NCBI RefSeq assembly: GCF_041381155.1
Contig: NC_091138.1
Coordinates: forward strand, 36,015,604-36,079,603
Length of the DNA: 64,000 nucleotides
Direction of reading: 5' to 3'
Source: Argopecten irradians
Taxonomy: Eukaryota; Mollusca; Bivalvia; Pectinida; Pectinidae
Part shown: one piece after another, positions 50,822 through 61,605 of the stretch
Layout: every line of letters starts with the position of its first letter
Position numbering within the stretch: the stretch's first letter is position 1
Program-made: the position numbers and the translations under genes
Notes under the pieces: generated by a model
What the model saw: the letters and a program-made list of their open reading frames with translations, nothing else
Database searches by the model: none
What the model was told of the DNA's origin: nothing

Positions 50822-51689
50822 CCTTGCCAATATGCACGACAAAGACACGATGGCTGCCATCCACGGAACCCGAATATTGCCGCTCCAGGATTTCGGGGCC
50901 ACTTCGGTCATCAAAAGTACGATTAAACCTCAAGTCAAGTCGGTGACACCGCCGGCGGAGGACAGTTATGGCGAGGAAATGGATGACGACGAGTTCAGTG
51001 ATCACGATTCTCATTATTCTGAAGACTTCATTGATGACGAATTCATGCACGTGATTGCCGATGAACCACCGGATATGACGCAACGTCTGCTCGGTTTTGC
51101 AGAAATGGTGAACACAGATATTCAGAAATACTTTGGTAAGAAAAAGGACGAGGATTCTTGTGATATTTATGAGGATAAGTGGGTAACGACCAAGTCAGGT
51201 CGGGAACTGTACTACGCCGATCTGTTAAGGATAGCTCAGGGGGAAAATGTGGATAGCAAATCGAGACGAGATACTTCGTCTGTGTCCCCAAAACTCGAAA
51301 TCCAGGGCAAACAAAAATTCACGGGCAAAATGGACGCCAAACTAGGATTAGGTCCGCTGAACGACTTGTTTGAATATGGTCTACGGCAGTTTCTAGTTGA
51401 TGGAAAGTTAAAAGCGAAAAAACTAAAACGGATGAAACTAGACACAAAAAGGATGGAGGAGATTATGCCGATGAATCAACGGAAGTTGCCAGATTCATTT
51501 TGGCGGGAACCTGGGGCAGATCGCCCAACAGATTCACGTGTTACTAATGGCGGGACTTTGCTTAACTCCTCTCATCCGCCCGATTTTAGTGATCTTCTAC
51601 AGAGTTGGACAGGGGTAGGTCACGTGAATGATTTCGGAGGAGATATCTCCTCAAGTGAAATGAGTGTGACGTCATCGGAATCTCTTTGA
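50805..51689 (+). CDS. PERCC1: PERCC1-like TEAD-binding cofactor (YAP/TAZ/FAM181/PERCC1 family)
   Basis: One uninterrupted frame of 294 codons. Residues 90-145 (MTQRLLGFAEMVNTDIQKYF, then DSCDIYEDKW and GRELYYADLLRIAQ) match my recollection of the block shared by PERCC1 proteins. Residues 185-189 (LNDLF) begin a hydrophobic LxxLF helix, and residues 221-236 (MPMNQRKLPDSFWREP) are nearly the TEAD-binding omega-loop of YAP, with the RKLPDSF core intact. Between them is a basic run (KAKKLKRMKLDTKR) that could act as a nuclear signal. PPDFSDLLQSW follows at 258-268, and residues 57-80 are acidic. PERCC1 has been described as a YAP/TAZ/FAM181-related co-regulator; in mammals it is needed for enteroendocrine function. 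The function in molluscs is unknown. Start codon: 50805 has a weak context (C at -3); ATGs at 50832 and 50850 (ACGATGG) are better, and the conserved part begins later in any case. No WW domain is present, unlike YAP. Confidence 0.85.
   Translation: MLITADLANMHDKDTMAAIHGTRILPLQDFGATSVIKSTIKPQVKSVTPPAEDSYGEEMDDDEFSDHDSHYSEDFIDDEFMHVIADEPPDMTQRLLGFAEMVNTDIQKYFGKKKDEDSCDIYEDKWVTTKSGRELYYADLLRIAQGENVDSKSRRDTSSVSPKLEIQGKQKFTGKMDAKLGLGPLNDLFEYGLRQFLVDGKLKAKKLKRMKLDTKRMEEIMPMNQRKLPDSFWREPGADRPTDSRVTNGGTLLNSSHPPDFSDLLQSWTGVGHVNDFGGDISSSEMSVTSSESL
51465..51512 (+). other. Omega-loop motif of the TEAD-binding domain
   Basis: Encodes MPMNQRKLPDSFWREP (residues 221-236). In YAP the matching loop inserts Leu and two aromatic residues into a TEAD pocket. 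Here the Leu and both aromatic positions (Phe, Trp) are present, together with the preceding basic residues. The LxxLF helix is encoded at 51357-51371. Confidence 0.85.
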
Positions 51690-52212
51690 AAAGTTGTCAT
51701 GGCAACAAAGGATTAGAAATCCATTCATAGACTCAATGATGATGGTAATATTATGTGATCAAAGTGTTTAGTAGATCTATTTGTTACGAAGATCATAATT
51801 TTTTCTTCGTTTTTTGCGTTATTTTTACCATCAAGTGCTTCTGATTTGACGTTCAATTATCTGGTGAAAGAAAAAGTGATTGATTTGGCATTTACCAGAT
51901 TCGTGATGTTAAAATCAAAACGGAAGTGTTTATTAATGTGATTTCCTATTCAAACCGGAAGTGGAAAAACAGGGTATATTTTGGCGTGAGTGCAATGTCT
52001 CATTCCCATTGGTTCATGCAGTTCAACGTTTATTGTATATGCAAATGTAGAATTTTAAATTTCATTTTTTAGAAGCTCAACTATCATTCTCGCTGTGCCA
52101 TTTTATTGTGTATTGTAAAATTGTGTAACGCCAATAACAAAACTGATATTTAGACAATTTACTGAATGTGTTTTTTGTGTATTTTGTAAATCTACGTATT
52201 TCCTTACTACAG

Positions 52213-52218
52213 AATAAA
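52213..52218 (+). terminator. Candidate poly(A) signal of the PERCC1-like gene (AATAAA)
   Basis: The first canonical hexamer I find after the stop, 524 bases downstream. Confidence 0.4.
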
Positions 52219-53718
52219 ATAACCTCCTACAAGACCCCAATCTTAAATAGACTCATCATATTTCAGATAACACACATGGGCTGCTATTCTAATTCCGATA
52301 TTGATATCAGTTTTGTCTTTATATTGTTTTAATACCGCTAGGGTTAGACACACGTTTTAAACTTATGACCCGTCTTATCCCGTAAACAGGGATAATAACA
52401 TATAAACAATGTATGACTACAAATGTTAAGCAAAATGATGACAGTACAAAGTGCCAGAACTAGCTTTAAGATAACTTACAACACATTTGTGTAGAATCCA
52501 TTTGCATTTAAATAGGATTAAAGTAGAAAAAGTTGTAATCCTTCATTATTGTACAAAAATACAATAACAGAAACAGTCAACATAGTGAACTTAAGTAAAC
52601 CAGTTGCAATGCATTTTAAAACATTTGGAAAGTCACCATTGCATCGTACTATGTGAAACCAAAATAAGCAGCTATAATGTTATTTATAAAAAAACAACAA
52701 AAATTGTCAACAAATTAAAAAATAAACTTATAGACAATTGACACGGAATACCGCAGCCTTCTATAACACTCACCACACTGCAGCTCCTATCTCGACTAAT
52801 TCCCAGCTCTGTGTTTCCGGCTGTTGCAGACGCAATTTACCGTATCAACATAGCCACATTGTCAACTGAAATGGGTACATTATATTTCAATGAAGTCACC
52901 AACTGATAAATAATGAAAAAAAAATGGTTTTGCTTTCAGATAATGTGACAGTACGTATGAGCATCAAATCGTTTTTCTTTTAAGGTGTTTCTTGAGGCAG
53001 CGAATAATGGAGATAGTAACAAATAGTGTTCAAGAGTTTCTATGATCTGAAAACATCCACACCGAGAATTAAATCAATACGTGATCTGAATCTAAAGTTC
53101 TGCATATTAAGTTTTCGATCACTTGTGTAATGGAATTTGTGAGCGCTTTTTTCCTTTTAAAGAAAGTTTTATCCATAAAAGCATTTAAAATTGGAAAGGA
53201 ATTGCAAAGCCGTGTTTGGTTATTATATTGTAAAATTGCATTTCAAAATTTTCTTGTATCATTTATAGTAATTTCCCTTCCTATTAAACACGGAAGTCGT
53301 GCGATAAAAATACAAGGGGGTTAGGTTATTGTGTATTTTGGTATGGTTATGTTTTCTTTATTTCGAAGATTACTAAGCTGACGACTTGTAAAATAAGGCC
53401 ACTAGCTGCAGTTTTTTAATCTATCTGATTTCATACAATTACATTTATCTTTATCCTTATAAAATCAGTGTACAATTTTGAGAGTATCTCTCTATCTCAA
53501 GTTTTAAAGTTTTTAATAATTTCCTTATAGCTTCTAACAAGGAAACACATTTTACAAGAAACAGAACCCAAAGAAACTGACATTATATCCACATCCATTT
53601 TAAACTTACGTTAACATATACAACACGCAATTGGCGGAAAATAGGTGTCAGAAAGCAGGAAATCGCATACGTATAAAGTTGACTTTTTCCCCATATAGAC
53701 TGTTTAAAAAACGATATT

Positions 53719-53803
53719 GGAACCTCAAAAGCGTATGGGTCGCTATACAGTTGCGCCATATGGGAACCTCAAAAGCGTATGGGTCACTATACAGTTGCGC
53801 CAA
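53719..53803 (+). repeat. 44-bp direct duplication
   Basis: Two copies of GGAACCTCAAAAGCGTATGG continuing into GTC(G/A)CTATACAGTTGCGCCA; they differ at about one base. Confidence 0.92.
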
Positions 53804-55832
53804 ATTTTCGTTCTTTGCGAAAATAAATGAATCATAACTTTTTGAAAAAGTACTTGCAGTTTAAATTATAAGCCATAAATGATCTATTTTGTATTGTTCT
53901 TAGTTTGAATCAATTCTGAAAAAAAAAGAGATGATAAACAGTTTAATAAGTTTAAACTCCAATTTTACTTAATATAGAACTTGTTAAAGCTACCATATAA
54001 TTTTTCGCACGAGCTAATTCGTGTCTTTTGCAGTACCATAACAAAGGCCTGCAAGATACATTTAAAAAATGTGCCATGTATATCTAAAGATTGCCGTACA
54101 ATGGTTTACAACAAGGTTTACTTTTGTATTCCGTAAAACAATCAAATATAACCAGAAGTCTTACTATACTGCAATATACCTTAAATTAGAAATAGTTTTA
54201 CTATGTCTTGAAACAATAAATGACCAGGTTTGGGGAATAATACTTTGTTCGAATATCATAGTGCATGTTGCACACAATAGACTGGTAATGCTTTGTCAGG
54301 AAATGTGAACAATAGTCGTTCTGATCAAAATGCCAAAACGCATGCTTAGTACTAGTATTGATAAGGGAGCAATTTCTCTAAAACAGGAACACATCTGATA
54401 GTCTGAAACAAAGATGTCCAGGTATTTGTAAGACGCAGTTATATTTACAACACGTGCTGCTTGGTTCGAGCCAGGAGGTACGTAGACATGACAACCTGAC
54501 AATGAAGACACGCTAAGCCTTTTGTTTATAGTGACAGAACTATTACCGGAAAACAAATCCATTTGGCGTCACGGAAAGTTATCAACCAAGATCGCTTTCC
54601 TGTAAAATGTCAACGTCTCCAAAACGAATTGATAATGATAAAATGGCGATCAATCATGCCATCTACGACACCGTTATGTAATAACTTCTGATCAAGGGTC
54701 ATCCATGATACTAAGGATTTAATGAGTCAAAAACAATACCAACTATCTTTTACATTTTACAAGACAAACACAAGTGTTTCAAGTTTTAATAATATAATGA
54801 CTGTGAAAATCCATTTGAATTGTTGCTTTACATGAACAACGCTTCTTAAAAGGCAAGTTTTTTTGTATGATGCATATCAAACATGTTAAACAAAAAAAAT
54901 GTAATTGTTAAAGTGTATATTATTATTATATTAAATGTCATTTAGTCCGAAATGTGTTTAAATGAATTATCGTCACTTAAACTTAAATTTATTACATAAA
55001 AAATAACTGAAAATGTTTCTTATACATTATATTTCCAGTAAATAAAAAAGCACATATTATACGCATATATTGTGTGTAACCGTGTATTATTTCAGAAGAT
55101 AATCTTTATCATACAATATATTCATTTCATACAATGGAACATAGGTATTGGCATAAAAAATCGAGTAAACAATGGCAAAATAAACCAAACGGAGAGAACC
55201 ATGTGCTTCAGCAGAGTAAGCGGTCGTCACTTGATACATAACACCTTGGTTACAACATACGGCAAATTGAGAGTGGTAGCAAAATTCTCCATTACAAGCG
55301 GGTAGTCACAATGGAGCCACTGAGCACAATGAGAAGGAACGTTTTTTGTTTCAATTCTTATCAAATATGGAAAAAGGTATTTTCCGTTGAGATAAACATT
55401 TAGTATAAGTTACCGTCATTGTTGTTTTACATACTGGTTTTACATTAAAGGTTATTTGTTTCTACGTGAACGACCCGTTTCATTAGATTTCATTCCATTT
55501 CAGAAATAGTGGTTACTTCTTCAAATACCACAGTCACATGAGACTAGTCGCATGTTACAAATCAACCTGATTAAATGATCTATTACAAGAATCTGATTAA
55601 GGTTTCATCTAACTCTGTCACCAGGCAAGACATTCCAACAGATCCATATCAAGTCCCAGTTTCGAGACCATTTCTAAACTTAAAGAAACTCCTACCTTAG
55701 AATTCTTCATAGGGAAGTATTACAGAAGTTCAAAGGGAACAATATTGGGATAAGGGGGTTTCCTAAACTTGTTTAAGCCTTTAGTTAACGTTATATGTGC
55801 CGTAATTTCCATACTCATTAATCAACAGAGGT

Positions 55833-56195
55833 TTAAAGATGCTCCTCCGCTGACAGATGGTATTTTTTCACTATCAAAAACAGGATCAGACGATTTGTTA
55901 TTTTTCTTCAGTTACAAAAGTTACTTACTTTACACCATTACCACCTTTGGAAAGTTTAGGCTTCTAATTTTACTTCAAGATAAATATATTAGAAATAATC
56001 AATTGCATCCCGAAAAAAAATCCGTGGCGCTATGTTCTATATAGAATGAAGTTCTGAATGCGCATGCACTAAAAGCAAAATAAATAATTTTATTTTATTT
56101 TTTGTGTTAATTAGACATATATACACGATTAAACACCAATTGTTGTTCAAATGATGAGTATCATTTATGTTCTGTCGGCGGTGGAACATCTTTAA
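55833..56195 (-). mobile_element. MITE family A, copy 4
   Basis: TTAAAGATGCTCCTCCGCTG at the left and GGCGGTGGAACATCTTTAA at the right, flanked by TTAA on both sides. The interior orientation matches copy 2, with a full-length interior. A few TIR substitutions show it is not a recent insertion. Confidence 0.93.
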
Positions 56196-56664
56196 TATTT
56201 TATACGCCATTGAAAATCACCAACATGTTGATAATAACAATACTTACAATGCACAGGTTATGATTTTACAACTACTGCCAAAAATCATTATATTTACATC
56301 TACAGCACAGTAAAATGAGTAAATACCAAAGCCAAATTGTGGTCTACAATTTCAATTAACTGTTTAACTAATAATTGCAAAGTGATTCCTGCAGGTATGC
56401 TTCCATCTAAGCATACATCAGACATAAAAACAAGAATTTTACAGTGAATAAATTCTACATCATACATATTTGTCGGTCCATTTGAACTATTTTCACAGTT
56501 TATTCCATCAAACCTGATGGTTTTCAATAGAATACTGAAGAAAAAGTAACACGTCAAACTTTTCGCCCAATTACGGTACATAATTGATATATTACTAACT
56601 TTAAGGAATATTTGTATAACTCGTCCCAGATGTAATAAAACCGGATGTCTATTTGTAGAAATGC

Positions 56665-56719
56665 CATCTAGTGTCAGGACCAGATTTGGTCGGAAGGAAT
56701 CTGGTTCATTTGCTAGATG
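56665..56719. other. Imperfect 55-base hairpin
   Basis: CATCTAG pairs with CTAGATG, then a small symmetrical internal loop, then GGACCAGATT pairs with AATCTGGTTC (one G-U), closing on an 11-base loop. The size is near the lower limit of a miRNA precursor, but I cannot show transcription or conservation. Confidence 0.35.
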
Positions 56720-57932
56720 TTGTGTTGGATCAATACAAAACCCTACAAACTATACCACGGTGAACTCGAGTGCGACAATGCTATCCCAAAAGAAGTTGCA
56801 CACTTTCACGCTAAAGTAAAAATTAAGTTCCCTGATATTGTGGATACAATGGAAAAATGCGAAAAAAATCTAAATGTCAAAGCATAACTGACGTCATCAA
56901 ATGTTTGCGTCTCCGCGCGCGTGGAACGGACTACACGTGCATGGTACCGGGAGGTCCCCAAACTGTCAAATATCCCAGGTAATCTCCCGTAATGATTAAA
57001 TACACACTCTTGTCGTATCTATCAGACAGAACTTACACGTCTCAAATAAATATTGACAAAACTTATCTACTGATGACCCTGGGTATCCAGAGGCTTTTGT
57101 TTCGACCCGGCGACCCTTTGTAGTTGAAAGGTGTACAAACAGAACTAGACTAACGCGAGATCTGGAGAGCATGAGGAATGCTCGGGATAGTTTAAAACTA
57201 ATGACAGGACATGATAATTTGTGTAATGTTTCTTCAAAGCACCAGAGGTATTCGATGTTACCTTTGTCTTATCGAAGAGGAAGCTTTGGAACATTTGGAA
57301 CAGTTCTCTCTGCGCAGACGATTCGAGTTGGTCATTTACGCATTTGTAACTAGCATTACCAATCTTAACACGTATTAAAGGTATTCAGGTTTTCATCTAT
57401 CCACATCGAAGAAAGTAAGATAAAAAAATGTTCAAAAGAATAGCAAAATATTGTATCAATACTAATTCCTCTGATCTTGTTATTTGTCTATCTTATAATG
57501 CTTCTACTACTTTTTTGTATTTTCTTAGGTCAAAACATCATTTTTTTAAAGTGGCCATTAGGATATAAAAAAACTTTCTTGGTCATAAATTAAATGATTT
57601 GAATTTTAATATATTTTCTCAGATTTAGACTTGCTGTTATTTGGAAGTTAGAACTGTCTCGGAACTATTCATAGGTTCAACATTTTATTAAGGGCAGCAA
57701 CAGGTTTTCAGAAATCAATATTGTATCCATTGTGCCTTAAAATAGAATATTTACATTTAAACTTGTTTGTATATCATTGCTGCTTATTTTATAATGCATA
57801 ACATATGTATTTATTTATTTTTTGCCCATCTATAATAAAATGAGCGCGCTCTCTCTCCCTCTCTCTAAAAATATACATTTACTAATTATTAAACATTTAT
57901 ATATATATTTATCGCAATTTGTTATGATTTAT

Positions 57933-57972
57933 ATGTCATTGTTTTTGGGACCTCTCCCAAAAACAATGACAT
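57933..57972. repeat. Perfect 18-bp hairpin with a 4-base loop
   Basis: ATGTCATTGTTTTTGGGA and its exact reverse complement are separated by CCTC. Weaker pairing continues outward (GTTATGATTT against GTTGTGATAAC). Confidence 0.9.
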
Positions 57973-58378
57973 TTTATAAGTTGTGATAACTTCTGCCCAA
58001 TTCTCTTGTAAAAATATTTTGCAATAAAATACGTTTAACTCAACTCGAACTCAAAACAGCCAGAGTTAATAAATGATGTCTTTTCAATATTCAAATGTGT
58101 ACACCAGGGTGATGTCATAAACATTTCTCCTCACTTTTGAACCGTTATAGGTAAATAGCCAGCCTAGCAATTATTCCCATGTTTCAACTATTTTACTTCA
58201 TGCAGAAAGAATCAAATGGCCATTATGACCTTCGTTTTCTGGAGGGACGCTAACTTTGGCCAAAAGCGGTCCACTGCCAAGTTAGACATTGGGTTCTAGC
58301 AACACGAAACTAATTCACGTTCTTAGAAGTTGTACGCTGTTACGTATACGTTAAAAGAAATGGAAATCCTTTACGGAC

Positions 58379-58512
58379 CAGGCTCCAATTTCTCGAAACA
58401 AAAGTGCAGACTTAAGTCAAAATTTAAGTTGTTATCATTATGTAACTTATATGAAAATTTAGATCTGAATACTATGAAAATTTATTACTTAAGTTTCGAG
58501 AAATCGGGGCCA
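58379..58512. mobile_element. Small fold-back repeat with TTTCTCGAAAC ends
   Basis: The left CCAGGCTCCAATTTCTCGAA and ACTTAAG are mirrored at the right by CTTAAGTTTCGAGAAATCGG and GGCC. About 135 bp, without coding capacity. Confidence 0.7.
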
Positions 58513-60349
58513 GATGACCGAGATGTGGCAGAAAGAATGACTCTAAATAAATACATTATTTGATTATCTCCATTTACTACAGAAAGGGCACAGTCATATT
58601 CAAATTGCCAGAGAACTGCACATTGGGAGTTCGGCCTTACAAGTGTCGCTTGCTCTTAGGAAGCAACAATATGCACAGTGAAAGGGGCATAGTGACAGTG
58701 GTTGTTTTGGGCACTAAGCAATTCGTTTGCAGATACAATTCGATCTGGTCTACTTAACGTAAATGACTGTAGATAATAGTTTTTAAAGGTAACATGACAT
58801 AATCAATAAATCTGAGTAGCATCTACCAGAAATGTTTATTACCATTGCTCCCCAACATATGTACATAAACCAAGTCTATGTTTCGTTTACTCTGTAGTAC
58901 TTTCAGTACTTTGATTTTCATTTTTGAATAACTGAATATAAAACATCTCAATTTGTCATTTAGTCGGCAAATCTAACCGATTTTCCGCGTGTCTGTACGT
59001 GATTGGTATCAGTTAATTATACTCAAACATCTTTTGAATGTGATTGATGCATTTTTGTGATATCATGCTGAAAAACTGAAAGAAAAATTAATAACATGCG
59101 AGGATTGTTGGAAGTTGTACCCTATAATAGCACTGTGTCAATGTGTGCTACCCACAACACAAGAGGAGCTCCTTATCTACAAGATACCTGTGCGTTTTAA
59201 ATACTTCAATTAAAGAATCGCTCCTACTAATGTAGCACCGAGAGACGGACAGACGAGGAGCCCGGCGACGCCACTTGTACCGTTGGTTGGGGTGTTCTCC
59301 TTAAAATTACAAAATCTGGACAGAGTCACGACGCATCGGAACATGATTCGGCAATTCCATAGATGTGAAACACGTCTTTTCCATCAGAGGAGAAGGGAGG
59401 TCAGGGCCCACACAAAATTGACATGTCATACTTTAATTCAGAACACCTGCACGTCGGTATAATTGAACCAAAAATAGAAGAGTTGGGCAAATACAATCAC
59501 GGATGTAAGATAACTTCTCAGAAATCATAGTCTTCATTTCCATGTGGTGGCCATTTGTCAGGGCACTTGTGAAGGAACAATTCAATAGCAGTTTTATACA
59601 AATGTATATACGGAGAACGCAACAACTATTACAAACCTTTACTACAGTTTATTTTTTACTCACTTTATATGCAAGAATGTATTTCTAACAAGAATTTCTA
59701 AGGACATGAAGGTTTTCCGCATACTTGCGTTCAATTTGATTCTTTGCAAACACATTTCATTAAAAAATATTTTCCTGTGTTTTATTAGCTATCAAGTGAA
59801 TTTCGAAATGCAAGTCATTAAAAGTATAATATACAGTATCTAGTTCATAGGATTATTTCAAACCTATAATAGATACAGAATTATACTGCACATTACAAAA
59901 AAAAATAGTTTTGCAGAGAATGAAAATAAGACGCAAATACGTGGAGACTCCTCTTTAAAACGGAAGAAAAGAATAATTTTACGTTCTTGAACAGGATCGG
60001 TTCGTCCATTTTACATTCAACTTGAAGTATCGAATGGAGTAGATACAATTAATTTCGGGCACCTAGCATTATATGTCATCCGTGCCCTACCGTTCCTCCA
60101 CGACCACACCGGACACACACCTTACATAAATGTCAATGGATTGTACATTTATTAAGATTTGAAATGCCCCAAAAAATAATTTGCGTTATCAAACATGAAC
60201 AATTTAACCGTTAATATTTTGTCATCATATTGAAATGATTATTTTTCAGTAATTTGGGAGTTATTTTGTGACGTCAAACCAACCTTTCTGGAATTTGCTA
60301 TGGTGGAAGTATCTAACTGTAAAAATCCTCTTTCCTCTTCCTTTACAGT

Positions 60350-60510
60350 AAAACTTGCCAAACGACTACACCGCTATACCACAACCTCCTTACTTAGTAA
60401 AAGGACAACTTTCTTGGGGCACTAAACAGCTAATTTTAACACAATTTGACCTGTTCTACCTATTTATAAGACCAACTGGCTATAGGCCTTAAGACCTTTT
60501 TCTCTGTCAA
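60350..60510 (+). repeat. Diverged relative of the 12840-13440 repeat
   Basis: Shares the order of words ACACAATTTGACCTG, TTTATAAGACCAACTGGCTA and CTTAAGACC with 13350-13410. Confidence 0.5.
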
Positions 60511-61154
60511 TGTATAACAACAAACTCAATTTCTCTTTGTCTCTATAAAGCTATTTTTGTCTTGCATGCCGATCTTTTTGCAATCATCAACACAAATTTT
60601 TTACTGCAATATATACATGTACTGGACAATACCGATTATATGTATAACTGTCCTTTTTACAGACACTAGAACACAAATGCACACTGTTTGTACCAGTTAC
60701 GAATTGGCAGTCCTATCGCATGCTATTTTACGTATGTGATCAGAGAGTTTTGTTTAAATATCTTTTAAGTAGTGACTCGGCTAAATATTATAACAGGGTT
60801 GACAAACCATCATGATCAGCAAGTAGACGTTTTATCTTTGAAGGAGTGTCAAAAGGGTGGGGGATTATATAAATAGACTAGAGTCCATCTTCTTTGTATC
60901 AATGATTATTTTACTCTTATTCGACTTCTTACCTCACAGAGCATTTGACCTTTAGGTAATGCAAATGTTGACGTTACTGTATTACGAACGTATGACGTCA
61001 TGATCTGTTACTACAGTGGAATTTTATTTGAGACCGAGCCGTGGGATGGGAAACATGGTAAATATATTTCTCTACACTATGTATTTTATAAAGAAACTCA
61101 TTCAATTTGAAGTTTGAAACTAGATCAGCTGAACGTTTGTGTTTCAATACGCAT

Positions 61155-61312
61155 GTCCATAATTTACGCGACGCTCGACAACGCGACAACTCGACGGCGA
61201 CGCTCGATAATATCGGCGATAATATCGCTCTGTCGCCGTCGAGTTGTCGAGCGTCGCCGTCGAGTTGTCGCGTTGTCGCCGTCGAGTTGTCGCGATCTCG
61301 CGTTGTCGACCT
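61155..61312. repeat. CGACAACTCGACGGCGACG palindromic tandem block
   Basis: Forward copies of CTCGACAACGCGACAACTCG and GACGGCGACGCTCGA at the left face inverted copies (CGCCGTCGAGTTGTCGAGCG, CGCCGTCGAGTTGTCGCG) at the right. An AT-rich centre with ATAATATCG words separates them. The right side repeats GTCGCCGTCGAGTTGTCGCG about three times. It is very rich in CpG compared with its surroundings. Confidence 0.85.
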
Positions 61313-61363
61313 AAGTTAACAGGGCGATATTGCGATATTAGTATATCTCAACCATGGAATAAT

Positions 61364-61442
61364 CACAGGGACATGGCATGAATTTCCAACCAACGCTTGA
61401 TATATGTAATATAAGTGGTTGGAAATCCGTAAAGGTCCCTGC
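61364..61442. mobile_element. Short hairpin element family D, copy 1
   Basis: CACAGGGACATGGC, GAATTTCCAACCAACG, an AT-rich centre, then GTGGTTGGAAATCCGT and GGTCCCTG: one near-continuous inverted repeat. Confidence 0.8.
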
Positions 61443-61495
61443 ATGACGTCTACGAACTGTTATGGTGGAACCTTGTGTGAGACCGAGCCCAGACA

Positions 61496-61605
61496 CCACA
61501 GGGATCTGGGACGAATGTCCAGCCAACGGTTGATACTGTATGTAATATGTATATATAATACACCACATATACCGTTGGTTGGACATTCGTGCCAGGTCTC
61601 TGTGG
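61496..61605. mobile_element. Short hairpin element family D, copy 2
   Basis: CCACAGGGATCTGGGACGAA and TGTCCAGCCAACGGTTGATA at the left pair with ACCGTTGGTTGGACATTCGT and GCCAGGTCTCTGTGG at the right, around an AT-rich centre. Confidence 0.85.

Larger units (their letters stand above)
51690..55832. other. 3' region of the PERCC1-like gene and gene-poor DNA
   Basis: No further gene is supportable. AATAAA at 52213-52218 is a candidate poly(A) signal. A GC-richer patch lies at 52745-52860, and a 44-bp direct duplication at 53719-53803. Confidence 0.4.
56196..61140. other. Gene-poor stretch with hairpins and repeats
   Basis: No gene is supportable. It contains imperfect and perfect hairpins (56665-56719, 57933-57972), a fold-back repeat (58379-58512), GC-richer patches at 56880-57000 and 59200-59420, and a relative of the 12840 repeat at 60350-60510. 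Confidence 0.4.

Noticed and set aside
50418..51083. 221-codon minus-strand frame opposite the PERCC1-like gene
   Set aside because: It is the antisense shadow of the coding region plus AT-rich upstream sequence, with no family features.
54430..54485. tRNA-like B-box word GGTTCGAGCC
   Set aside because: No A-box or cloverleaf can be built upstream at the right distance.
56941..56982. Possible exon starting MVPGGPQTVKYP with a GTAATC donor
   Set aside because: Too short, and no partner exon found.
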